Of a DNA stretch of 51,110 nucleotides, positions 18,860 to 28,216 are shown in pieces. The position numbers were made by a program, and so were the translations under genes. The stretch's first letter is position 1; every line of letters starts with the position of its first letter. The notes under the pieces were generated by a model, which worked only from the letters and a program-made list of their open reading frames with translations, did not search any database and had not been told where the DNA came from. Source of the stretch: Aliihoeflea sp. 40Bstr573 (GTDB lineage: Bacteria; Pseudomonadota; Alphaproteobacteria; Rhizobiales; Rhizobiaceae); the NCBI RefSeq assembly GCF_024105655.1, contig NZ_JAAAMH010000021.1:1-51110 (forward strand). Reading direction: 5' to 3'.

Positions 18860-20136
18860 TGGCGAAGCTGGGCTATCAAACGCGGAACGCCGTTGCAGGA
18901 TCGCCCCAACGCATGACCCTTTCGAACACGCGCATTCTCCTGATCATCTCCGGCGGGATCGCGGCCTACAAGTCGCTCGACCTGATCCGGCGCCTGCGCG
19001 AGCGCGGCGCGAAGGTTCGATGCGTGATGACCAAAGGGGCGCAGGAGTTCGTGACCCCGCTCTCCGTCGGAGCACTGTCGGCCGACCACGTCTTCACCGA
19101 ACTCTTCGACCGGCAGGCCGAGCACGACGTCGGCCATATCCGCCTGTCGCGTGAAGCCGATCTGATCGTCGTTGCGCCCGCGACGGCCGATCTGATGGCG
19201 AAAATGGCGCATGGGCTGGCGGACGACCTCGCCTCGACCGTGCTTCTTGCGACGAACAAGCCGGTTCTCGTCGCGCCGGCGATGAACCCTGCCATGTGGA
19301 ACCACGCCGCCACGGGGCGAAACCGGAAGACGCTGGAGGCCGACGGTGTCCGCTTCGTCGGTCCCGCACGCGGCGAAATGGCGGAGAGCAACGAGGCGGG
19401 CGAAGGCCGGATGGCTGAGCCGCTGGAGATCGTCGCCGCCATCGAAGCGCTCTTGGACGGATCGCAAAAGCTGCTGGCGGGCAAGCGCGTCATCGTCACG
19501 TCGGGCCCGACGCACGAGCCGATCGACCCGGTGCGGTACATCGCCAACCGCTCATCGGGTCGGCAGGGCCATGCGATCGCCGCGGCACTGGCGAAGCTTG
19601 GCGCCGATGTTCGGCTTGTTTCCGGTCCCGTCTCCATCGCGGACCCTGCCGGTGTGGCCACGATCCATGTCGAAACGGCGCGGCAGATGAAGGAGGCGGT
19701 CGAGGCAGCGCTGCCCGCCGATGCGGCGATCTTCGTCGCCGCTGTCGCCGACTGGCGCCCGGAATCGGAGAATGGCGAGAAGATCAAGAAGGTGGCGGGC
19801 TCGCGCGCGCCGAGCCTTGGCATGACCGAGAATCCGGACATCCTCGCGACGATTGGCCATCATGCGCAAAGGCCCAGGCTCGTCGTCGGCTTCGCGGCCG
19901 AGACCGAGAAACTGATCGACCACGCGGCGGCCAAGCTCGACCGCAAGGGCGCGGATTTCATCGTCGCCAACGACGTCTCGGCGGCGGGCGCGACATCGGC
20001 AGGCGCCATCATGGGCGGGGCGAACAACCGCGTGACCATCGTCTCGCGCGCGGGCAACGAGGCCTGGCCGGAGATGACCAAGGACGAGGTTGCCGCAAAG
20101 CTCGCCGGTCTCGTCGCCGACCGTTTGCGCGACTGA
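18859..20136 (+). CDS. coaBC: Bifunctional phosphopantothenoylcysteine decarboxylase/synthetase
   Basis: Makes 4'-phosphopantetheine from phosphopantothenate and cysteine in CoA synthesis. The N-terminal flavin-dependent decarboxylase half begins ILLIISGGIAAYKSL and contains APAMNPAMW. The C-terminal synthetase half has VTSGPTHEPIDPVRYIANRSSG. I prefer the ATG overlapping the ubiB stop, with AGGTGA upstream, giving 425 residues; an internal ATG at 18913 is also possible. In many relatives dut follows directly; here dut is about 13 kb away. Confidence 0.96.
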   Translation: MAKLGYQTRNAVAGSPQRMTLSNTRILLIISGGIAAYKSLDLIRRLRERGAKVRCVMTKGAQEFVTPLSVGALSADHVFTELFDRQAEHDVGHIRLSREADLIVVAPATADLMAKMAHGLADDLASTVLLATNKPVLVAPAMNPAMWNHAATGRNRKTLEADGVRFVGPARGEMAESNEAGEGRMAEPLEIVAAIEALLDGSQKLLAGKRVIVTSGPTHEPIDPVRYIANRSSGRQGHAIAAALAKLGADVRLVSGPVSIADPAGVATIHVETARQMKEAVEAALPADAAIFVAAVADWRPESENGEKIKKVAGSRAPSLGMTENPDILATIGHHAQRPRLVVGFAAETEKLIDHAAAKLDRKGADFIVANDVSAAGATSAGAIMGGANNRVTIVSRAGNEAWPEMTKDEVAAKLAGLVADRLRD

Positions 20137-20140
20137 GCCG

Positions 20141-20872
20141 ATGGAAAAGCGGCGCGACAGCCAGGCATTGAAGGCGCTCCTCGGCCTGCGCCAACTCGTG
20201 CTCGGCGGGTCCGTCCAGCCCGGCCAGCGGCTGTCCGAGATCGGTCTGTCCGAACAGCTCGAAATCTCGCGCACCCCGCTGCGCGCAGCGCTGGCAAGAT
20301 TGGAGCAAGAGGGTCTGCTGGAGCCCTTGCCGACCGGTGGCTATACCGTGCGCGCCTTCACGCTTGCCGACGTGATCGATGCGATCGAGTTGCGCGGCGT
20401 GTTGGAAGGCACGGCGGCGCGGCTTGCGGCCGAGCGGGGCGTCGCGCCCGAGCGCTTGAAGGCCATCCGCGACCTCGTCGACGAACTCGACACCTGCTTT
20501 CGCGAGCGGCCGGAGGACATGCTCTTCGACAAATACGTCGAGCTCAACACCGAATTCCACGCCATGCTCGCAGGCCTTGCCGGCAGCGAGACGATGCGCC
20601 GCGAGGTCGAGCGGGCGATGCATCTGCCCTTCGCTTCGCCGAGCGCATTCCTGGAGAACCAGGCGGACGTGCTCGCCTTTCGCCGCTCGCTGACCCATGC
20701 GCAACGCCAGCACCGCGACATCGTCGAGGCGATCGCGATGCGCGAAGGCGCGCGGGCGGAGGCGCTGGGACGCGAACACGCGCGGCTTGCGCGCAAGAAT
20801 CTCGACTTCGTCGTTGGCGAGGCGCCGAACCTGATCGGGCGCGTACCTGGTTTGTCACTCATCGCGACCTAG
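20141..20872 (+). CDS. GntR-family transcriptional regulator (FadR/VanR type)
   Basis: A 243-residue regulator: winged helix-turn-helix at about 10-75 (PGQRLSEIGLSEQLEISRTPLRAAL), then an all-helical FCD ligand domain with His residues that usually bind a metal and acid ligand (EFHAML and QHRDIVEAI). The ATG at 20141 lies five bases after coaBC, so read-through from coaBC is possible. It is followed by a palindromic site and then a LigM-like O-demethylase gene, so I infer that it controls that gene and senses an aromatic or related acid. Confidence 0.9.
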   Translation: MEKRRDSQALKALLGLRQLVLGGSVQPGQRLSEIGLSEQLEISRTPLRAALARLEQEGLLEPLPTGGYTVRAFTLADVIDAIELRGVLEGTAARLAAERGVAPERLKAIRDLVDELDTCFRERPEDMLFDKYVELNTEFHAMLAGLAGSETMRREVERAMHLPFASPSAFLENQADVLAFRRSLTHAQRQHRDIVEAIAMREGARAEALGREHARLARKNLDFVVGEAPNLIGRVPGLSLIAT

Positions 20873-20874
20873 TA

Positions 20875-20886
20875 TCTGTATACAGA
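20875..20886. promoter_or_regulatory. Putative GntR operator, site 1
   Basis: A perfect 12-bp palindrome TCTGTATACAGA three bases after the GntR stop codon. Its core GTATAC resembles sites of FCD-type GntR regulators. A related sequence lies 74 bases downstream. Confidence 0.6.
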
Positions 20887-20948
20887 AATTGATCCGCTGA
20901 CGCCTCTTGCGTGCGCATTCGGCTTGACTTCGGTCGATCTGGAGCCAT

Positions 20949-20960
20949 TCTGTATCCAAC
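20949..20960. promoter_or_regulatory. Putative GntR operator, site 2
   Basis: TCTGTATCCAAC matches site 1 at nine of twelve positions, with its left half fully conserved. Start-to-start distance from site 1 is 74 bases, about seven helical turns. It lies 69 bases ahead of the LigM-like start codon. Confidence 0.4.
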
Positions 20961-21010
20961 GATGTGCGCTGCCGGCTTTCGAGCCTGCTGGCGACGCGTC
21001 GCGCCATTAA

Positions 21011-22426
<1,416 letters not shown>

Positions 22427-22443
22427 GGCAGGATTGAAACAAG

Positions 22444-22470
22444 AAGGCCGGGAGCGATCCCGGCCTTTTT
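22444..22470 (+). terminator. Intrinsic terminator after the LigM-like gene
   Basis: A perfect 10-bp stem (AAGGCCGGGA / TCCCGGCCTT) with a GCGA tetraloop and a run of five Ts, 18 bases after the stop codon. Confidence 0.95.
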
Positions 22471-22483
22471 CGTTCGACGCCGG

Positions 22484-23143
22484 CTATGCCTGCGGCTGCT
22501 TCGTCTTTCGAAGATACGGCAGCACGGTCTCATAGTCGCCGAAGCGCTGCTTGGCGTCCTCGTTGGAGACGGCGGCGGTGATGATGACGTCTTCGCCCTG
22601 CTTCCAGTTGGCGGGCGTCGCGACCTGGTGCTTGGCGGTCAGTTGCATGGAATCGATGGCGCGCAGGATCTCGTCGAAGTTGCGTCCCGTCGTCATCGGG
22701 TAGGTGAGGATCAGCTTGATCTTCTTGTCCGGGCCGATGACGTAGACCGAGCGGACGGTCGCGTTGTCGGCGGGCGTGCGCCCTTCCGAAGACGAGCCGG
22801 CATCGTCCGGCAGCATGTCGTAGAGCTTGGCGACCTTCAAATCCTTGTCGCCGATCAGCGGATAATCGACCGAGTGGCCGGTCGCCAGTTTGATGTCTTC
22901 CTTCCACTTGCCATGGTCGGCAACCGGATCGACGGAAATGCCGATGATCTTGACGCCGCGCTTTTCGAATTCGGGCGCGATGCCGGCCATGGCGCCGAGC
23001 TCGGTCGTGCAGACGGGCGTGAAGTTCTTCGGGTGCGAGAAGAGAACGGCCCAGCCATCGCCGATCCACTCGTGGAAGTTGATCTCGCCCTTTGTCGTGT
23101 CGGCGGTAAAGTCGGGCGCGGTCTGGTTGATGCGCAAGCTCAT
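22484..23143 (-). CDS. 1-Cys peroxiredoxin (Prx6 type)
   Basis: Thiol peroxidase reducing hydrogen peroxide and organic peroxides, 219 residues. The peroxidatic Cys45 lies in PVCTTE after HPKNFTP. I see no second cysteine, which fits the 1-Cys Prx6 group and its need for an external thiol. The longer C-terminal region (SVYVIGPDKKIKLILTYP, then NWKQGEDVII) is also Prx6-like. The start at 23143 has GGGAGAG upstream; a longer frame adds 18 residues without support. It converges on the LigM-like gene. Confidence 0.93.
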   Translation of the reverse strand: MSLRINQTAPDFTADTTKGEINFHEWIGDGWAVLFSHPKNFTPVCTTELGAMAGIAPEFEKRGVKIIGISVDPVADHGKWKEDIKLATGHSVDYPLIGDKDLKVAKLYDMLPDDAGSSSEGRTPADNATVRSVYVIGPDKKIKLILTYPMTTGRNFDEILRAIDSMQLTAKHQVATPANWKQGEDVIITAAVSNEDAKQRFGDYETVLPYLRKTKQPQA

Positions 23144-23276
23144 GGTCGTCTCTCCCTTCGCGGATTGTCGTTCAAGGCCATATGGCGTTGGCGACATCCT
23201 AGCGCAAGCAGGGGATCAGGCGAGCAAAATCAAGCTGTCGCAGGCGCTGTTTTCGCCAAAATGCGAACCCGAAGGC

Positions 23277-23307
23277 GCAGCTTGCGCAAAATAATTCCGC
23301 AAGCTGC
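23277..23307 (-). terminator. Strong hairpin after prfC
   Basis: A perfect 10-bp inverted repeat (GCAGCTTGCG / CGCAAGCTGC) with an 11-base AT-rich loop, four bases beyond the prfC stop codon. No T-run follows on the reverse strand, so it may protect or terminate the prfC transcript. Confidence 0.5.
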
Positions 23308-23310
23308 AGA

Positions 23311-24897
23311 TCAGGCCGCGTCGCGCACCTGATAGTCCTTGATTGCCGCGAAGGTGACCTGCTTCCAGCGGTCGGCTTCGTAGTTCAGACCGAATGCGTG
23401 CTGCGCGAGGAAGACAGGATCGCCGTCGAGATCGCGGGCGATGTCGCCCTTGTGCGCCTCGATGAAGCGCTGCAGTTCCGTCTTCTCCGCCGTGATCCAG
23501 CGGCAGACCGAAAAACGCGCGATCTCGAAATCGACCGGGAGTGAATATTCGGCCGACAGGCGCTCCTTCAGGACGTCGAGCTGCAGCGCACCGACGACGC
23601 CGACAATGGCGGGCGAGCCGTCTTCGGGCAGGAAGAGCTGGACGACGCCTTCCTCGGCCATCTGCTGCAGGGCTTCTTTCAGCTTCTTCGCCTTCATTGG
23701 GTCGCCGAGGCGCACGCGGCGCAGTATCTCCGGCGCGAAATTCGGCACGCCACGGAAAAGGATTTCCTCGCCCTCGGTCAGCGTATCGCCGATGCGAAGC
23801 GTGCCGTGGTTGGGAATGCCGACAACGTCGCCGGCGAAGGCCTCGTCGGCGGTGATGCGACTCTTGGCAAAGAAGAACTGCGGCGCCGACAGGCTCATCG
23901 GCTTGCCGGTGCGCACGAGCTTGGCCTTCATGCCACGCTCCAGCTTGCCCGAGCACACGCGCACGAAGGCGATGCGGTCGCGGTGATTCGGGTCCATATT
24001 GGCCTGAATCTTGAAGACGAATGAGGTCATCTTCTCTTCCGTCGCCTCCACGCGGCGCGTGTCTGCCTCCTGTGCGCGCGGCTGCGGGGCGAATTCGCCC
24101 AGTGCCTCGATCAGGTCGCGCACGCCGAAATTGCGCAACGCCGACCCGAAAAAGACAGGCGTCAGATGGCCTTCGCGGAAGGCTGCCAGGTCGAAGGGGC
24201 GGCACGCTTCGCGGGCAAGTTCCAGTTCCTCGGTGAACGCTTCGCGCTCGTTTTCGGGCAGCTTGCCGGCGACGCGGTTGGAATCCGGCCCATTGACCTG
24301 GATCCAGTCCTTGTCGGCGTCGCCATGGCGCACCGCGTTCTTGGACAGATGATAGGTGCCGGCAAAGCTCTTGCCCTTGCCGATCGGCCAGGTGACAGGC
24401 GCGGTGTCGAGCGCCAGCTTCTCCTCGATCTCATCGAGGATCTCGAACGTGTCGCGCGTCTCGCGGTCCATCTTGTTGACGAAGGTGACGATCGGGATGT
24501 CGCGCAGGCGGCAGACCTCGAACAGCTTCAACGTGCGCGGCTCGATGCCCTTGGCGGCGTCGATGACCATGACCGCGCTGTCGACCGCCGTAAGCGTTCG
24601 ATAGGTGTCGTCGGCAAAGTCCTCGTGGCCGGGTGTGTCGAGGAGGTTGAAGACATGGTCGCCATATTCGAAGGTCATCACCGAGGTGACGACCGAGATG
24701 CCGCGCTCGCGCTCGATCTTCATCCAGTCCGAGCGGGTCTGAATCTTGTCCTTCTTGGCCTTCACCTCGCCCGCAAGCTGGATCGCGCCGCCGAAGAGCA
24801 AAAGCTTTTCAGTGAGCGTCGTCTTGCCGGCATCGGGGTGCGAGATGATCGCGAAGGTGCGGCGGCGGGCAACCGCCTCTTCGATTTTCTCTGCCAT
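23311..24897 (-). CDS. prfC: Peptide chain release factor 3
   Basis: GTPase that removes RF1/RF2 from the ribosome after termination, 528 residues. G1 SHPDAGKTTL, the RGISVVTSVM switch, G3 DTPGHEDF and G4 NKMDRE are present and typical of RF3 rather than EF-G. The C-terminal domain has VVGALQLDVLKERL. It starts 51 bases after the ribokinase stop, with a hairpin between them. Confidence 0.97.
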   Translation of the reverse strand: MAEKIEEAVARRRTFAIISHPDAGKTTLTEKLLLFGGAIQLAGEVKAKKDKIQTRSDWMKIERERGISVVTSVMTFEYGDHVFNLLDTPGHEDFADDTYRTLTAVDSAVMVIDAAKGIEPRTLKLFEVCRLRDIPIVTFVNKMDRETRDTFEILDEIEEKLALDTAPVTWPIGKGKSFAGTYHLSKNAVRHGDADKDWIQVNGPDSNRVAGKLPENEREAFTEELELAREACRPFDLAAFREGHLTPVFFGSALRNFGVRDLIEALGEFAPQPRAQEADTRRVEATEEKMTSFVFKIQANMDPNHRDRIAFVRVCSGKLERGMKAKLVRTGKPMSLSAPQFFFAKSRITADEAFAGDVVGIPNHGTLRIGDTLTEGEEILFRGVPNFAPEILRRVRLGDPMKAKKLKEALQQMAEEGVVQLFLPEDGSPAIVGVVGALQLDVLKERLSAEYSLPVDFEIARFSVCRWITAEKTELQRFIEAHKGDIARDLDGDPVFLAQHAFGLNYEADRWKQVTFAAIKDYQVRDAA

Positions 24898-24916
24898 GTC
24901 AGGAATCCTGTTGGTT

Positions 24917-24940
24917 GCCGGGCTTCTAACAAAGCCCGGC
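24917..24940. terminator. Hairpin between ribokinase and prfC
   Basis: A perfect 9-bp inverted repeat (GCCGGGCTT / AAGCCCGGC) with a 6-base loop between the rbsK stop and the prfC start. There is no T-run, so it may be a weak terminator or a leader structure for prfC. Confidence 0.4.
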
Positions 24941-24948
24941 TCCGAGCG

Positions 24949-25845
24949 CTAGCCCATGGCTTCGGCAACATCCTTCGCCTGCGGGATGGCAGGCTGAGCG
25001 CCGGGCTTGAGGCAGGCCAGCGAGCCGGCGACGGCGGCACGGCGCAGCGCTTCCTCCAGCTTCATGCCGTCTGCCAGCGACGCGGCGAGATAGCCGCAGA
25101 AGGTGTCGCCCGCGCCGACCGTGTCGACCGGCTCGATCTTCAGCCCCTGCGCCTCCAGCATGCCGCCCTGGACGGCCGCCGCGACGCCGGCCGCGCCGAG
25201 AGTGACGACGATCGTCGTGCCGGTTTCGTCCGCCATCTTGCGCATGGCGGCGCGGCGGTCGGAGACGGCGATGCCCTTGAGCTCGGCATAGGCGTCGAAC
25301 TCGGTTTCGTTTGCGACGACATAGTCGGCCAGGTGCAGGAACTCGGCCGCTTCGGGCCGGAACGGCGCGGTATTCAGGATCGAGATCGCGCCGACGCGCT
25401 TGGCCTCCTCCAGCGCGGCCCTGACCGTACGCATCGGGATTTCATGCTGGAGAAGGAGCCAGTCGCCCTTTTCCAGATGCACGTTCTTGATATCGCCGGG
25501 AACAAGCGAGCCGTTGGCACCCGGCACGACCGCGATCATGTTCTCCCCGTCCTTGGCGACCAGAATGCTCGCCGTGCCGGTTGTGGAATGGGATTCGCGC
25601 ACGCCCGACAGGTCGACAAGCCCTTCACGCAGGCAGGCGAGCGCCTCGTCGGCAAAGGCGTCCTGCCCGACCGCGCCCACCATGCGCACTTCTCCCCCGG
25701 CGCGCTTGACCGCCAGCGCCTGATTGGCGCCCTTGCCGCCGGGCGAGGTTTTGAAGCCGTCGCCGGGCACAGTTTCGCCGGGTTGCGGCAACTGGCCGAC
25801 ATTGGCCACGAGGTCGAGATTGATCGAGCCGATCACCGTGATCAT
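24949..25845 (-). CDS. rbsK: Ribokinase
   Basis: PfkB-family sugar kinase phosphorylating ribose at O5, 298 residues. The N-terminal GGKGANQALA motif and the C-terminal catalytic GAGDTFCGY with its Asp base are both present, and SINLDLVANV is the usual start. It could recycle ribose released from nucleosides by the salvage genes elsewhere in the window. Related deoxyribokinases share these motifs. Confidence 0.9.
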   Translation of the reverse strand: MITVIGSINLDLVANVGQLPQPGETVPGDGFKTSPGGKGANQALAVKRAGGEVRMVGAVGQDAFADEALACLREGLVDLSGVRESHSTTGTASILVAKDGENMIAVVPGANGSLVPGDIKNVHLEKGDWLLLQHEIPMRTVRAALEEAKRVGAISILNTAPFRPEAAEFLHLADYVVANETEFDAYAELKGIAVSDRRAAMRKMADETGTTIVVTLGAAGVAAAVQGGMLEAQGLKIEPVDTVGAGDTFCGYLAASLADGMKLEEALRRAAVAGSLACLKPGAQPAIPQAKDVAEAMG

Positions 25846-25979
25846 TGAACTTGAAGCCTCCGCAATGTCCCTTCGCGAAACGCCTCTAGTCGATTTTTGC
25901 TGATAGGGGCAGAAAAATCGTCATTCTTGCCGGCGCATCGGAACGGTCCGAAAACCGACAACCACCTTTTGGTCCGATG

Positions 25980-26858
25980 CTAGGTCAACACGTGACCTGC
26001 TTCCCAGCCAAGAATCGCGCGCTTGCGCGTGAGGCCCCAGTGATAACCAGTGAGCGCGCCGGACTTGCCGAGCGCACGGTGGCACGGCACCACGAAGGAC
26101 ACCGGATTGGCGCCGATCGCCGCCCCCACTGCGCGGCTCGCCTTCGGGGCGCCGATCTCGCCGGCAATGGCGGAGTAGGTCTTGGCCTTGTGCATCGGGA
26201 TCTTCAAAAGCGCCTGCCAGACGCGGACCTGGAAGTCGGTCCCGATGAGGACGACGCGCAGCGGCTCCTCGGCGCGCCAGCGGGCCGGATCGAAGATGCG
26301 CGCGGCATAGGGGGCCGTCGCGCTCATGTCTTCGACATAGGCGGCGTTCGGCCAGCGGCTGGACATGTCGGCGAAGGCCGCGCGCTCGCCCCCGGCATCG
26401 TTGAAGGAGAGGCCGGCAAGACCGCGATCGGTGACCATGACAAGCGCCACGCCGAAGGGCGACAGATGATAGCCATAGCGGATGGTCAGCCCCGCGCCGC
26501 GCGTCTTGTAGTCGCCGGGCGACATCGCCTCATGGGTGACGAAGAGATCGTGCAGGCGGCCGGGGCCGGACATGCCGACCTCCATCGAGGCCTCGAGCAG
26601 CGGCAGGCCCTCGTCGAGCAGCCGGCGTGCATGGTTGAGCGTCACCGCCTGCAGGAAGGCTTTGGGAGACAGGCCCGCCCAGCGCGTGAACAGCTTCTGC
26701 AGCCCTATCGGCGTCTCGCCGACCTCGGCCGCCAGTTCGTCAAGCGAGGGCTGGTCGCGGAAATCGAGGCTGATCTTCTCGATCACACGGCGGACGGTCT
26801 CGTAGTCGGAGCCTTCCGGCGTGATGTCCTTTTGAAGCACGGCGCTGTGGGCGTTCAT
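25980..26858 (-). CDS. Ada-like methylated-DNA-protein cysteine methyltransferase with AraC domain
   Basis: DNA repair protein of 292 residues in two parts. An AraC-type helix-turn-helix covers about 15-105 (PSLDELAAEVGETPIGLQKLF). The C-terminal alkyltransferase domain carries the acceptor cysteine in PCHR (near residue 259), followed by the GYHWGLTRKRAIL segment. The classical Ada N-terminal zinc domain that takes methyl from phosphotriesters is missing, so induction by that route seems impossible. The Met at 26858 is chosen because GGAG sits nine bases upstream; an ATG three codons earlier has no gap to it. Confidence 0.88.
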   Translation of the reverse strand: MNAHSAVLQKDITPEGSDYETVRRVIEKISLDFRDQPSLDELAAEVGETPIGLQKLFTRWAGLSPKAFLQAVTLNHARRLLDEGLPLLEASMEVGMSGPGRLHDLFVTHEAMSPGDYKTRGAGLTIRYGYHLSPFGVALVMVTDRGLAGLSFNDAGGERAAFADMSSRWPNAAYVEDMSATAPYAARIFDPARWRAEEPLRVVLIGTDFQVRVWQALLKIPMHKAKTYSAIAGEIGAPKASRAVGAAIGANPVSFVVPCHRALGKSGALTGYHWGLTRKRAILGWEAGHVLT

Positions 26859-26922
26859 GGCAATCATCTCCTGATGCCACGAATATCGCGCGCCGGAAGG
26901 GCTGTCGCCACCCGATTCTTGA

Positions 26923-27408
26923 CTACCGCATCTTCACTGTCTCCAGCGCCTGCCCGAAGGCCGCGGCGAAGCTTTCGCGGTCATCGGGGTTGAGGAACGA
27001 GCCGATCGCCACGCGCCTTCCCTCGCCCTCGACCGCCATGTCGGTGATGCCGATCTCGTCGTGGCGCGCGATGCGGAACTTGGTCCAGAACGGGTTGAAG
27101 GCGTGGGCTTCCTCCCGGCCGGACGGCGCGATCTTGCGGATGTCGAGACTGGTGCGCGAAACGGCAACTTCTTCGCGGGCGCGGCCGGAGCGGTAGCTGG
27201 CGCGAAAGGCGAGATATACCAGGAGGACGTCGAGGCCGAAGAAGCCGAAAATGGGCCACGCGCCCATCGAAACGAACAGGCCGCCCATGCCGATCCAGAT
27301 GGCGACGAGCAGGCCCATCAGGACGAAGAAGCCGGTTCGCCCGAGCGAGCGATGCGGCGTCAGGAGCGCCTTGAAGATCGGCGCGTCTTCGGCATTTGTA
27401 TCAGCCAT
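26923..27408 (-). CDS. DUF2244 membrane protein
   Basis: A 161-residue protein of the alphaproteobacterial DUF2244 family. Two adjacent membrane helices (about 28-70) are followed by a cytoplasmic-looking domain with WTKFRIARHDEIGI and IGSFLNPDDRESFAAAFGQAL. The function of the family is unknown. It is divergent from nth with only 22 bases between the start codons, so their promoters must overlap. A GTG one codon upstream is an alternative start. Confidence 0.85.
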   Translation of the reverse strand: MADTNAEDAPIFKALLTPHRSLGRTGFFVLMGLLVAIWIGMGGLFVSMGAWPIFGFFGLDVLLVYLAFRASYRSGRAREEVAVSRTSLDIRKIAPSGREEAHAFNPFWTKFRIARHDEIGITDMAVEGEGRRVAIGSFLNPDDRESFAAAFGQALETVKMR

Positions 27409-27430
27409 CACCCAAATCTATAGAAGCTGA

Positions 27431-28216
27431 ATGGAAAAGCCCAAGACGAAAAACGCCGCAGGCGCGGACACCCGTTCAATTCTGCGCGATGCTTCGAAAC
27501 GCAAGCCGAAAGCGCCCTCGCGGCGCACGCGCTACACGCGGGCGGAGATTTCCGAGATATTCCGCCGTTTCCATGTCCAGCGGCCCGAACCGCAAGGCGA
27601 ACTGGAGCATGTCAACGCGTTCACGCTGCTGGTCGCAGTCGTGCTTTCCGCGCAGGCGACGGACGCAGGCGTCAACAAGGCAACGCGCGCGCTGTTCGCT
27701 ATCGCCGATACCCCGCAAAAGATGCTGGCGCTCGGCGAGGCGAAGGTCGGCGACTACATCAAGACGATCGGGCTTTGGCGCAACAAGGCGAAGAACGTCA
27801 TCGCGCTCTCGCAGGCGCTTATCCGTGACCATGGCGGCGACGTGCCGGGCGAACGGGATGCTCTGGTGCAACTGCCAGGCGTCGGGCGCAAGACGGCCAA
27901 CGTGGTTCTAAACATGGCTTTCGGCCAGCCGACCATGGCGGTCGACACCCACATCTTGCGTATTGGCAACCGGATCGGGCTCGCGCCGGGCAGGACGCCG
28001 GACGAGGTGGAGGACATTCTCGTACGCATCATCCCGGATGAATACATGCGCCATGCCCATCACTGGCTGATCCTGCATGGGCGCTATGTGTGCAAGGCGC
28101 GCAAGCCGGACTGCCCGGCCTGCGTCATCGCGGACATCTGCAAGTCCGCCGAAAAGACGACATCCGTGCCCGCACCACTCGTTCCGATCGAACCGCTGGA
28201 AGAGGCGCCGGCCTGA
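27431..28216 (+). CDS. nth: Endonuclease III
   Basis: Bifunctional DNA glycosylase/AP lyase removing oxidised pyrimidines, 261 residues. The helix-hairpin-helix LPGVGRKTAN contains the catalytic Lys, and VDTHILR contains the catalytic Asp. The [4Fe-4S] ligands follow the C-x6-C-x2-C-x5-C pattern in the CKARKPDC region. An N-terminal basic extension of about 30 residues is common in rhizobia. It meets the diguanylate cyclase gene tail to tail with no gap. Confidence 0.97.
   Translation: MEKPKTKNAAGADTRSILRDASKRKPKAPSRRTRYTRAEISEIFRRFHVQRPEPQGELEHVNAFTLLVAVVLSAQATDAGVNKATRALFAIADTPQKMLALGEAKVGDYIKTIGLWRNKAKNVIALSQALIRDHGGDVPGERDALVQLPGVGRKTANVVLNMAFGQPTMAVDTHILRIGNRIGLAPGRTPDEVEDILVRIIPDEYMRHAHHWLILHGRYVCKARKPDCPACVIADICKSAEKTTSVPAPLVPIEPLEEAPA

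Noticed and set aside
24166-25848. 560-codon forward frame across prfC and rbsK
   Set aside because: Antisense of two confident genes with no recognisable domain.
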